Assembly: GCA_021793335.1 (NCBI GenBank)
Contig: JAJYSW010000107.1
Span: 1 to 10,400 of the forward strand
DNA length: 10,400 nt
Direction: 5' to 3'
DNA from: Actinomycetes bacterium
GTDB lineage: Bacteria > Actinomycetota > Actinomycetes > Mycobacteriales > Micromonosporaceae
Shown here: positions 1-5,825 of the stretch, piece by piece
How positions within the stretch are numbered: the first letter of the stretch is position 1
Layout of the letters: the number at the start of each line of letters is the position of its first letter
Notes under the pieces: generated by a model
Databases searched by the model: none
Seen by the model: the letters and a program-made list of their open reading frames with translations, nothing else
Told to the model about the DNA's origin: nothing
Program-made: the position numbers and the translations under genes

Positions 1-358
1 TCAACGGCGGTCTGCGGGCACACTCTTCGAAGAGCACGGGGCGCCTCGGCGCACCTCCCCGATCGATCTTCGAACACGGCGCCGGGCCGATTCGTCATGT
101 TCCGCCGCCATGGCGCGATCGCAAGGACACATCGAGCAAGGGAGCCCCGACACGGCGGACCCCGTGGAACCCCCGGAACGAGACCAGGCCCGCGATCATC
201 AGACGCCGCCCACGCCCGACGCCGCCCACGCCCGACACTGCTTCAGGTCGAGGCCGCGCTCGCGGCCGAATCGACGGTCGGGCCGGCCCGGCGCCTGCGC
301 GATCTCCTCCGAGAAGACCGGCCGGCGGCGCGCCCCGCATGGACCGGGCTGCGGCCGC
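1..358. other. Left-edge region with no confident gene
   Basis: No frame here has a good ribosome site and steady actinobacterial codon bias. One plus-strand frame is open from the window edge to 393. Its GC-rich third positions and helix-like residues (LLQVEAALAAE, RRLRDLLRED) appear only from about 238 on; before that the third positions are mixed. A second plus frame, from an ATG at 110, has moderate bias up to about 230. The two could be parts of one frameshifted or decaying gene, with the break near the 16-bp tandem repeat. The open frame would run 35 bases into the 3' end of the opposing gene. I see no RNA gene and no terminator. Confidence 0.4.
202..236. repeat. 16-bp tandem repeat, 2.2 copies
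   Basis: GACGCCGCCCACGCCC occurs at 202-217 and again, identically, at 218-233, followed by the first three bases of a third copy (234-236). The unit is not a multiple of three, so gain or loss of a copy would shift any reading frame crossing it. Confidence 0.85.
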
Positions 359-835
359 TCAAGGCTCCACCGCAGCGGCGAGCCGACCGATGAAGGCCCG
401 CTCATCGGGGTGGACGGCGACCTTCCTGCTGAAGAATCCGCCGACCTTGGACTCGGCGGCCTCGCTGACCTGCGTGGCGATGCGGACCAGCCATGCGGCG
501 TACGCCGCGGCGGCCTCACCGTCCCGCTCGCGCAGCAGCGCGAGCGCCCGCTCTGCCTGTTCGAGCGCTGCGGTCATCGCCTCTTCCGATTCATGCAGAC
601 CCTGGCCGCTCGACCCGGTGGATCCGCTCCCGTGGAGCGCGTTCGCGATCTCCCGCACGAACGGGCTCCGGTCCTGTCGGGCCTTCCGGAAGGCCCTGGC
701 GCCTGCGGAGAGCTCTTCGAGGAACGCCAAGGGGCTCGGCCGCCCGTCGGCGACGACGGCGGCTTCGAGCACCGCCCGCGGGGTGCCGAGGAGGAGCGCA
801 TATTCGTCCTCGTTGCATTCGGAGAGTGTCGTCAT
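359..835 (-). CDS. Uncharacterised 158-residue soluble protein
   Basis: I do not recognise a characterised function. The ATG at 835 is chosen because GGAAG lies 7 bases upstream; an ATG 14 codons earlier lacks such a site and would add a poorly biased tail. The protein has no signal peptide or membrane segment and is predicted mostly helical. There is a conserved-looking N-terminal block (residues 11-65, with GTPRAVLEAAVVADG), a Gly/Ser-rich linker (about 69-82) and a C-terminal block with YAAWLVRIATQVSEAA (112-127) followed by a GGFF turn (132-135). The WL-x-x-IA-x-x-V-x-EA pattern followed by a GGF turn recalls a widespread family of small uncharacterised bacterial proteins, but I recall this only by pattern. 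It lies 129 bases downstream of rel on the same strand and could be read from the rel transcript, since I see no convincing terminator between them. Confidence 0.75.
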   Translation of the reverse strand: MTTLSECNEDEYALLLGTPRAVLEAAVVADGRPSPLAFLEELSAGARAFRKARQDRSPFVREIANALHGSGSTGSSGQGLHESEEAMTAALEQAERALALLRERDGEAAAAYAAWLVRIATQVSEAAESKVGGFFSRKVAVHPDERAFIGRLAAAVEP

Positions 836-964
836 CGTCGTGCTTCCGGTTGGGCGGCAGCGAAACGCCATGACCATATAGCGACTCGGCCGGCAGCGTC
901 CGGCACCGGAGGCGGGACGGCCGCACCGACGGTGGACCTTTGGACGGCACCGGCCGGCGGGGAC

Positions 965-3331
965 TCAGGACTTGGACTCGGCTCCGGTGAGGCGGTAGGC
1001 ATCGTAGACGCCGTCGATCTTGCGGATGACCTTGATGATGTGGTCGAGGTGCTCGGGATTCGCCATCTCGAAGGTGAAGCGCGAGAGCGCGACCCGGTCG
1101 CGGGTCGTGGTGACCGTGGCAGAGAGGATCGACACCCGCTCACCCGAGAGCACTTGCGTGACGTCGGCCAGCAGCCGATGCCGGTCCAATGCCTCGACCT
1201 GCACCGTCGCGACGAAGGTCGCCTGGTCGTCCTCATCGGACCAGCGGACCTCCAGCACCCGGTCCGGTTGCAGCTCGACCCGCTCCTCGGCGTTCTCGCA
1301 GTCGCGTCGGTGAATGCTGATCACGTGGTAGCGCGTCGCGAAACCGATGATCGAGTCGCCCGGGATCGGGTTGCAGCAGTGGGCGAGCCGCACCGGCATA
1401 TCGCCATCGTCCATGCCCGCCACCGTCACCGCGACATGGATATCGCCGTGCGCCTCCGGCACGATCCTGGCCGGTTGCGTCGGCGCCGTCGCCTCCGCCA
1501 TGTCCTCGGTGGCGCCCTCGGCCCCGCCCTGGACCTCCAAGAGCCGTGCCACCACATGCGTCGGCGAGATGTGGTGCTCGCCCAACGCGGCGTACAGCGC
1601 CTCGACGTCCTTGAGGTTCAAGTCCTTCGCGAGCGAGGTCAGGTTATCGCGTGTGAGCATCCGCTGCATCGGCATGCGGCGTTTGCGCATCGCACGGGTG
1701 AGCTCTTCCTTGCCGAGCTCGATGGCCTCCTCGCGGCGCTCGCGCTTGAAGTGCTGCCTGATCTTGGTGCGGGCGCGCGGGCTCTTGACGAAGCTCAGCC
1801 AGTCCTCGCTCGGCCCGGCCGTCTCCGAATTCGAGGTGAACACCTCGACCACGTCGCCGTTCGACAGCGTCGACTCCAGCGGCACGATCTTGCCGTTCAC
1901 CTGTGCGCCGATGCACCGGTTGCCCACCTCGGTGTGCACGGCGTAGGCGAAGTCGACCGGCGTCGACCCCGCAGGCAGCGCGATCACATCGCCTTTGGGA
2001 GTGAACACGTACGCCTCGGAGGAGGCCAGGTCGAATCGCAGCGCGTCGAGGAACTCCGAGGGGTCCGCGGCCTCCCGCTGCCAGTCCAGCAGCTGACGCA
2101 GCCACGCCATGTCGTCGATGTGCGCCGGCGGCCCGGCCACCGCGGAGTGCTTCGTCTCCTTGTACTTCCAGTGCGCTGCGATGCCGTACTCGGCGGTGCG
2201 GTGCATCGCCCAGGTGCGGATCTGCATTTCCACCGGCTTGCCGTTGGGTCCGATGACCGTCGTGTGCAGCGACTGGTACATGTTGAACTTCGGCATCGCG
2301 ATGTAGTCCTTGAAACGGCCCGGCACCGGCTGCCAGGCCGCGTGGATCACGCCGAGCGCCGCGTAGCAGTCCCGCTCGCTCTCCACCAGGATTCGCAGGC
2401 CGACCAGATCGTAGATGTCGTTGAAGTCCCGGCCGCGCACGATCATCTTCTGATAGATCGAGTACAGGTGCTTCGGCCTGCCGGACACCTCGGCCTTGAT
2501 GCGGGCGTCCTTCAACTGCTCTTTGACCTGTGCGGTCACCTGTTGGAGCAGCATCTCGCGCTGCGGGGAGTGCTCGGAGACCAGCCTCGCGATCTCGGCG
2601 TAGCGCTTCTTGTACAGCGTCGCGAACGAAAGATCCTCAAGCTCCCACTTGATGGTGTTCATCCCGAGCCGGTGGGCCAGCGGCGCGAGGATCTCAAGGG
2701 TCTCGCGGGCCTTCTGCTCCTGCTTCTCGGGGGCCAGGAATGTCAGCGTGCGCATGTTGTGCAGCCGGTCGGCGAGCTTGATGACCAGCACGCGCGGGTC
2801 CTTGGCCATGGCGACGACCATCTTGCGGATCGTCTCGGCCTTCGCCGCGTCGCCGAGTTTCACCTTGTCGAGCTTGGTGACCCCGTCGACGAGCAGGGCG
2901 ACCTCGCCGCCGAACTCCTCGGACAGCTCTTCGAGCGTGTAGTCGGTGTCCTCGACCGTGTCGTGCAGCAGGGCCGCCACCAGCGTGTTCGTGTCCATGC
3001 CGAGCTCGGCCAGGATCGAGGCCACCGCGAGCGGGTGCGTGATGTACGGGTCGCCGGACTTCCGGAACTGGCCGTCGTGCAGCAGATCGGCGCGTGTGTA
3101 CGCCTGCTGCAGGAACCGCACGTCGGCTCGCGGGTGCGAGGACCGGTGGGCCGCCACCAGCGGTTCGAGGACCTCGGGCAGCGTCGAGGACTGCCACGGC
3201 GCGTTGAACCGCGCCAGGCGGGCTCGCATGCGCCGTCCCGTGGGCGGGCCGACCGAGACGGCCTCCGAGCCGGGGGCCTGCGTCCCGGTGCCCGCGGCCT
3301 TGCCGCCGGGCACTGCGGCTCGTTCGGTCAC
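965..3331 (-). CDS. relA: Bifunctional (p)ppGpp synthetase/hydrolase (Rel/SpoT family)
   Basis: This 788-residue enzyme makes (p)ppGpp from ATP and GTP or GDP and also hydrolyses it, setting the stringent response in the cytoplasm and on stalled ribosomes. The length fits actinobacterial Rel (about 790). The HD hydrolase domain (about 65-230) has H99 in THP, H123-D124 in LLHDTVED and D188 in LADRLHNMR. The synthetase domain (about 270-400) has D308 in YDLVGLR, RFKD at 339-342, YQSLHT from 352 and the catalytic E368 in EMQIRT. RFKD is the form typical of bifunctional enzymes rather than synthetase-only RelA. TGS (about 438-500), a Cys/His module (H651, C652, C653, H674, C678) and ACT (about 706-780) follow. 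The GTG at 3331 is chosen over the adjacent GTG at 3334 because GGAGG lies 8 rather than 5 bases upstream. The frame stays open further upstream only as an antisense shadow of the neighbouring operon. Confidence 0.97.
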   Translation of the reverse strand: MTERAAVPGGKAAGTGTQAPGSEAVSVGPPTGRRMRARLARFNAPWQSSTLPEVLEPLVAAHRSSHPRADVRFLQQAYTRADLLHDGQFRKSGDPYITHPLAVASILAELGMDTNTLVAALLHDTVEDTDYTLEELSEEFGGEVALLVDGVTKLDKVKLGDAAKAETIRKMVVAMAKDPRVLVIKLADRLHNMRTLTFLAPEKQEQKARETLEILAPLAHRLGMNTIKWELEDLSFATLYKKRYAEIARLVSEHSPQREMLLQQVTAQVKEQLKDARIKAEVSGRPKHLYSIYQKMIVRGRDFNDIYDLVGLRILVESERDCYAALGVIHAAWQPVPGRFKDYIAMPKFNMYQSLHTTVIGPNGKPVEMQIRTWAMHRTAEYGIAAHWKYKETKHSAVAGPPAHIDDMAWLRQLLDWQREAADPSEFLDALRFDLASSEAYVFTPKGDVIALPAGSTPVDFAYAVHTEVGNRCIGAQVNGKIVPLESTLSNGDVVEVFTSNSETAGPSEDWLSFVKSPRARTKIRQHFKRERREEAIELGKEELTRAMRKRRMPMQRMLTRDNLTSLAKDLNLKDVEALYAALGEHHISPTHVVARLLEVQGGAEGATEDMAEATAPTQPARIVPEAHGDIHVAVTVAGMDDGDMPVRLAHCCNPIPGDSIIGFATRYHVISIHRRDCENAEERVELQPDRVLEVRWSDEDDQATFVATVQVEALDRHRLLADVTQVLSGERVSILSATVTTTRDRVALSRFTFEMANPEHLDHIIKVIRKIDGVYDAYRLTGAESKS

Positions 3332-3339
3332 CACCGTCG

Positions 3340-3346
3340 CCTCCTC
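3340..3346 (-). promoter_or_regulatory. Ribosome-binding site of relA
   Basis: GAGGAGG on the minus strand. It precedes two consecutive GTG codons; spacing from GGAGG is 8 bases to the second (3329-3331) and 5 to the first (3332-3334). It fixes the start of Rel against longer readings of the open frame. Confidence 0.75.
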
Positions 3347-3377
3347 GAACTCGACTCGCCGGTATCGCTCATCAAGC

Positions 3378-3394
3378 TTAGGTTCCCATCCTAA
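3378..3394 (-). promoter_or_regulatory. Candidate relA promoter -10 with a small dyad
   Basis: On the minus strand TAGGAT (3388-3393) fits the TAnnnT form of a -10 box and would place the transcript start about 50 bases before the relA start. No good -35 box is present at 16-18 bases. The -10 lies within a 5-bp-arm dyad, TTAGG (3378-3382), 7 bases, CCTAA (3390-3394), so a repressor could bind there. This is weak evidence. Confidence 0.3.
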
Positions 3395-3469
3395 CTGGGG
3401 CCAGGCCCGGTCCCGCGAACGAGACCGTGAACCGCCTCCCGTCCGGCCGCGCCGCCGCCTCCGCAGCCG

Positions 3470-3503
3470 GACGCCCGGACATCGAGGTCGACATCCGGGC
3501 GTC
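3470..3503 (-). terminator. Hairpin terminator of the prolyl isomerase operon
   Basis: A perfect 10-bp stem joins GACGCCCGGA (3470-3479) and TCCGGGCGTC (3494-3503). The 14-base loop holds a further TCGA-GG-TCGA mini-stem. It begins 22 bases past the isomerase stop. There is no T-run, as is common for actinobacterial terminators. Its place before the relA promoter region suggests it insulates the two minus-strand units. Confidence 0.65.
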
Positions 3504-3525
3504 TGGGTCGGTGCGGGAGCCTCGG

Positions 3526-4464
3526 TCACACGGCGCCGGCGGCGGCGACCTCCTGCACGATGTCGAGACCGGAGGTGATCTGTCCGAGGACCGTGTAGCC
3601 CGAGGGCAGGCTCGTGTCCTCGTAGACGATGAAGAACTGGCTGCCGGTGGTGCCCGGACCGGCATTGGCCATCGCGAGCGTCCCGGCCGGGTAGTTGCCC
3701 TCGACCTCTGCGGGCAGGTTCTCGTCGCCCATCTGGTATCCGGGGCCGCCCATGCCCGCACCCTGCGGGTTGCCGGATTCGAGCGCTTCGCGCGCGTCGG
3801 GGTCGCCGCACTGGAGGACGAAGATGCCCTCGGTGGTCAACCGGTGGCACTGCTGGCCGTCGAAGTACTCCTGCGCGGCCAGGTGCGTGAACGAGCCGGC
3901 CGTGCACGGCGCGTTCGCCGTGTCGATCTCGGCGGTGAGGGTGCCGAGGTTGGAGACGATCGTCATCTCCTGGGTCCCGGCGGCGGGCTGGACGGCCGCG
4001 GGCATGGCCTCGCCGCCGGTCGTCGAGTACGAGCACTCGGCCGTGGCCGACGCGTCAGGGGCGCTCAGCGACATGCATTCGAGGTAGACGTCGGTGGCGG
4101 GCCGGCCGTCGCCGGCTCCGCTGGACTCGGCGCTCTGGCCCTCGCCGCTCGGTTCGAGGCCGTCGCAGCGCGCAGCGGCGGCCTCGGCGTTCGCCACGGT
4201 CTCCTCGATCGGCGTGTCGTTCAGGGGCTCGGTCGCTTCCTCGGCGCCGGTCGCCGTGCCGTTCGACGCCGCGGTGTCGCTCTCCTCGTCAGGGCCGAAC
4301 ACGGTGACGGCGCCCCACGCGATGAGGACGAGCGCGACGAGCGCGCCGACGCCTCCGATGCTCCACCAGACGGTGCGCTGCTTGCGCTCGCGCTCGGCCT
4401 TCTCGGACATGCGCTGCTGGAGCTGCTGGCGTGCGGCCATGCGCTGCGATTGTTTCGACGCCAC
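3526..4464 (-). CDS. Membrane-anchored cyclophilin-type peptidyl-prolyl isomerase
   Basis: This 312-residue protein catalyses proline cis-trans isomerisation, probably outside the membrane. A basic, Gln-rich helical N-terminus (1-30) precedes one membrane segment (about 32-57), giving an N-in topology. A Ser/Thr/Glu-rich linker follows, then the cyclophilin domain (about 166-312). Compared with human cyclophilin A, the catalytic Arg is kept (R208 in CHRL), as are F215, Q218, the MANAG turn (A266, N267) and the SQFF segment (276-278). The Trp and His of the active-site rim are replaced (around L286 and Y290), as in many bacterial secreted members. Six cysteines (C100, C130, C144, C187, C206, C219) all lie outside the membrane and could form disulfides. 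GTG at 4464 is chosen because GGAG lies 8 bases upstream. It follows the small membrane protein gene by 32 bases and is probably co-transcribed with it. Mycobacterial ppiB holds the equivalent place near relA and hisS. Confidence 0.93.
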   Translation of the reverse strand: MASKQSQRMAARQQLQQRMSEKAERERKQRTVWWSIGGVGALVALVLIAWGAVTVFGPDEESDTAASNGTATGAEEATEPLNDTPIEETVANAEAAAARCDGLEPSGEGQSAESSGAGDGRPATDVYLECMSLSAPDASATAECSYSTTGGEAMPAAVQPAAGTQEMTIVSNLGTLTAEIDTANAPCTAGSFTHLAAQEYFDGQQCHRLTTEGIFVLQCGDPDAREALESGNPQGAGMGGPGYQMGDENLPAEVEGNYPAGTLAMANAGPGTTGSQFFIVYEDTSLPSGYTVLGQITSGLDIVQEVAAAGAV

Positions 4465-4496
4465 CGTCGGGTCTCCTTCGAAATCAGTGATAGGGG

Positions 4497-4820
4497 CTAT
4501 TCGGCCGCTGCATCGTCCGCGGGCTCGCTCGACTCGTCCGTCGGCTCCTCGTTCGGTTCGCCCGCGGGATCCTCGTTCGGCTCGTCGCCGATGTCGGCGG
4601 CGGGGGCCTCGGTCACGGCCGGGGCCACGGCAGGCTCCTCGGACTCGAAGAACCCGCTCTGCCACAGGTACCCGGAAGTGAGGAGCACGGCGATGGCCAG
4701 CAGTCCGAATGCGGCCTGGAGCCTGCGGCGGCGGCGGAGCCTCCCCGCCAGGCGCGCGTTCTTCTTCGCATTGGCGATGCGCTGCTTGCGCCGCTCCATG
4801 TGCTTGGACTTGGCGGGCAC
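4497..4820 (-). CDS. Small single-pass membrane protein with acidic tail
   Basis: I do not recognise a named family. The 107 residues form three parts: a strongly basic N-terminus (1-33, with Arg/Lys runs), one membrane helix (about 34-53) and an acidic Glu/Asp/Pro tail (about 58-107). Charge predicts the N-terminus inside and the tail outside. The tail holds an imperfect 8-residue repeat (DEPNEDPA, then GEPNEEPT), seen in DNA as TCCTCGTTCGGTTCG (4546-4560) and TCCTCGTTCGGCTCG (4570-4584). The GTG at 4820 is chosen because GAGGAGG lies 6 bases upstream; an internal ATG at codon 8 has no such site. It is the first gene of a two-gene unit with the cyclophilin, whose N-terminus has the same basic-helix plus membrane-anchor plan. 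It may be a cyclophilin paralog that lost its catalytic domain, or an accessory subunit; that is inference. Confidence 0.8.
   Translation of the reverse strand: MPAKSKHMERRKQRIANAKKNARLAGRLRRRRRLQAAFGLLAIAVLLTSGYLWQSGFFESEEPAVAPAVTEAPAADIGDEPNEDPAGEPNEEPTDESSEPADDAAAE
4546..4584. repeat. Two 15-bp direct repeats, 24-bp period
   Basis: TCCTCGTTCGGTTCG at 4546-4560 and TCCTCGTTCGGCTCG at 4570-4584 differ at one base. The 24-bp period is in frame and encodes the repeated acidic octapeptide of the small membrane protein's tail. Confidence 0.7.
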
Positions 4821-4853
4821 TGCTGGCCTCCTCGTTTACCGGTCTTGAAGCCG

Positions 4854-4874
4854 CCGGGCCGTGCGAGGGCCCGG
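4854..4874 (-). other. 7-bp-stem hairpin in the leader of the small membrane protein gene
   Basis: CCGGGCC (4854-4860) and GGCCCGG (4868-4874) are perfect complements around a 7-base loop. The hairpin lies about 20 bases upstream of the GAGGAGG ribosome site of the minus-strand operon and abuts the dyad at 4875-4899. It could be a leader hairpin; no T-run follows. Confidence 0.4.
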
Positions 4875-4899
4875 TTCGCGTAGCAAGGGGTTACGCGAA
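4875..4899. promoter_or_regulatory. Operator-like perfect dyad TTCGCGTA-N9-TACGCGAA
   Basis: Two 8-bp arms, TTCGCGTA (4875-4882) and TACGCGAA (4892-4899), are exact inverse complements separated by 9 bases. On the minus strand a weak -10-like TACACT (4904-4909) lies just upstream, so a bound protein would cover the start of transcription of the cyclophilin operon. It also lies about 50 bases upstream of the candidate plus-strand -10. The form suggests a dimeric helix-turn-helix regulator; I cannot name it. Confidence 0.45.
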
Positions 4900-4949
4900 T
4901 TGGAGTGTATCGGGCGCTTGTCAGGCGCATCACCCCTGCCTGCCGGGTG

Positions 4950-4955
4950 TAGAAT
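4950..4955 (+). promoter_or_regulatory. Candidate -10 box for the hydrolase-hisS operon
   Basis: TAGAAT matches TATAAT at five of six bases in a GC-rich region and would start a transcript near 4961-4963. There is no convincing -35 at the usual spacing; TTGTCA at 4918-4923 is 26 bases away, too far. This predicts a leader of about 130 bases. Confidence 0.35.
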
Positions 4956-4968
4956 TCTGGCCGCCGAT

Positions 4969-5087
4969 CCAGGACGACCGTCGCATTCGCGAGCAGGTTC
5001 CCCGCTGCCGCGGGGACGGGCCGGCACGGTCGAATCGTCCCTGGGTGAGGACTACGTGTCCCCGCGCACGCGGGGCTTTGGCGGGGA
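4969..5087 (+). promoter_or_regulatory. Structured leader with mutually exclusive stems covering the ribosome site
   Basis: TCCCCGC occurs twice (4999-5005 and 5059-5065, 60 bases apart) and GCGGGG three times (5010-5015, 5070-5075, 5081-5086). Local pairing gives two tetraloop hairpins (4999-5016 and 5060-5075). The third GCGGGG, followed by A5087, overlaps the GGGGAGG Shine-Dalgarno, so either TCCCCGC could instead form a 7-bp stem that hides it. A long-range stem, CCAGGACGA (4969-4977) with TCGTCC-c-TGG (5035-5044), encloses the first hairpin. This is the form expected of a translational switch, but the transcript start is unproven and GC-rich DNA yields such stems by chance more often. 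Confidence 0.4.
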
Positions 5088-5089
5088 GG
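5083..5089 (+). promoter_or_regulatory. Ribosome-binding site before a TTG start
   Basis: GGGGAGG lies 4 bases before TTG (5094-5096), which is tight, and 7 bases before the next codon, CTG (5097-5099). The MLI opening agrees with homologs as I remember them, so TTG is preferred. Confidence 0.6.
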
Positions 5090-5093
5090 CCTT

Positions 5094-5771
5094 TTGCTGA
5101 TCGAGACGGTCGTTGCCGATGCGTTCGGCACCAACTGCTACGTTCTGGCCGCAGAGCGCGGATCCGAATGCGTGGTCGTCGACCCGGGCATCGGTGTCGC
5201 CCCTCGTCTGGAGGACGTCCTCAAGCAGCACCGCTTGAAGCCCGTCGCCGTGATGCTCTCGCACGGTCACCTCGACCACACCTTCTCGGTGGCGCCCGTG
5301 TGCGGTGCGAACGACGTCCCGGCCTACATCCACTCGGGTGACGCACACCTGCTGGAGGACCCGACTCTCGGTTTCGGTCCCGGCACCAGCGCCATGTTCG
5401 GCACCGGCCTGGACTGGACCGAGCCCGACGACGTCGAGATCCTCGCCGACGGCGGCGTCATCGAGCTCGCCGGGCTCCGCTTCACCGTCGACCACGCCCC
5501 CGGCCACACCCAGGGCTCGGCCATGTTCCACACTGCCGACGGCGAGGCGCCCTACACGCTCTCCGGCGACGTCCTCTTCGCCGGGGCGATCGGCCGCACC
5601 GACCTGCCCGGCGGCAGCGAGCGCCAGATGTGGGACAGCCTGGAGCACAAGGTGCTGCCGCTGGCCGACGAGGTCGTCGTCCTTCCCGGGCACGGTCCGC
5701 GTACGACCATGGCCACCGAGCGCGCCACCAACCCGTATCTCAAGCAGGTGGCGGAGCATCGGCAGCGCTGA
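5094..5771 (+). CDS. Metallo-beta-lactamase-fold hydrolase (glyoxalase II-like)
   Basis: This 225-residue cytoplasmic enzyme has the whole metal-binding set of the family: H57, H59, D61 and H62 in SHGHLDH, H138 in APGHTQG, D159 in LSGDVLF and H200 in PGHGP. A two-metal hydrolase acting on a thioester such as an S-acyl thiol is the usual inference, and annotations often say hydroxyacylglutathione hydrolase. It lacks the C-terminal extension of true glyoxalase II, and actinomycetes use mycothiol rather than glutathione, so the substrate is open. The GRTDLPGG stretch (167-174) and TxATNPYL near the end are typical of this subgroup. It lies 54 bases before hisS on the same strand and is probably co-transcribed with it. 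The same pairing occurs in mycobacteria and streptomycetes, so the link is old, though its meaning is unclear. Confidence 0.93.
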   Translation: MLIETVVADAFGTNCYVLAAERGSECVVVDPGIGVAPRLEDVLKQHRLKPVAVMLSHGHLDHTFSVAPVCGANDVPAYIHSGDAHLLEDPTLGFGPGTSAMFGTGLDWTEPDDVEILADGGVIELAGLRFTVDHAPGHTQGSAMFHTADGEAPYTLSGDVLFAGAIGRTDLPGGSERQMWDSLEHKVLPLADEVVVLPGHGPRTTMATERATNPYLKQVAEHRQR

Positions 5772-5825
5772 GCGCCGCCCGCCGCCGTCCGCACTGAACC
5801 AGTCCGTCCGAACGAGGAGACCTCC

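Noticed and set aside
23..34. Perfect palindrome CTCTTCGAAGAG
   Set aside because: A 12-bp palindrome is expected a few times by chance in 10 kb, and no gene start lies nearby.
901..953. Repeated CGGCACCGG (901-909 and 945-953) after relA, possible terminator
   Set aside because: The copies are direct, not inverted, and I found no stable stem with a suitable tail.
110..3394. Very long plus-strand open frame opposite relA
   Set aside because: It mirrors the codon bias of relA on the other strand. Relative to rel it has low-complexity His/Arg/Asp-rich composition, no motifs and no ribosome site.
3332..4036. N-terminal extension of Rel up to 4036
   Set aside because: The extension lies over the cyclophilin gene in another frame and over its terminator, is Arg-rich nonsense, and would exceed the family length by over 200 residues.
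4465..4665. N-terminal extension of the cyclophilin to 4665
   Set aside because: It overlaps the small membrane protein gene in another frame and is Arg-rich; the GTG at 4464 has a proper ribosome site.
4969..5093. T-box riboswitch upstream of the hisS operon
   Set aside because: GGGTGAGGACTACG (5043-5056) only loosely resembles the T-box core; no TGGN bulge in the right context and no clear specifier loop were seen.
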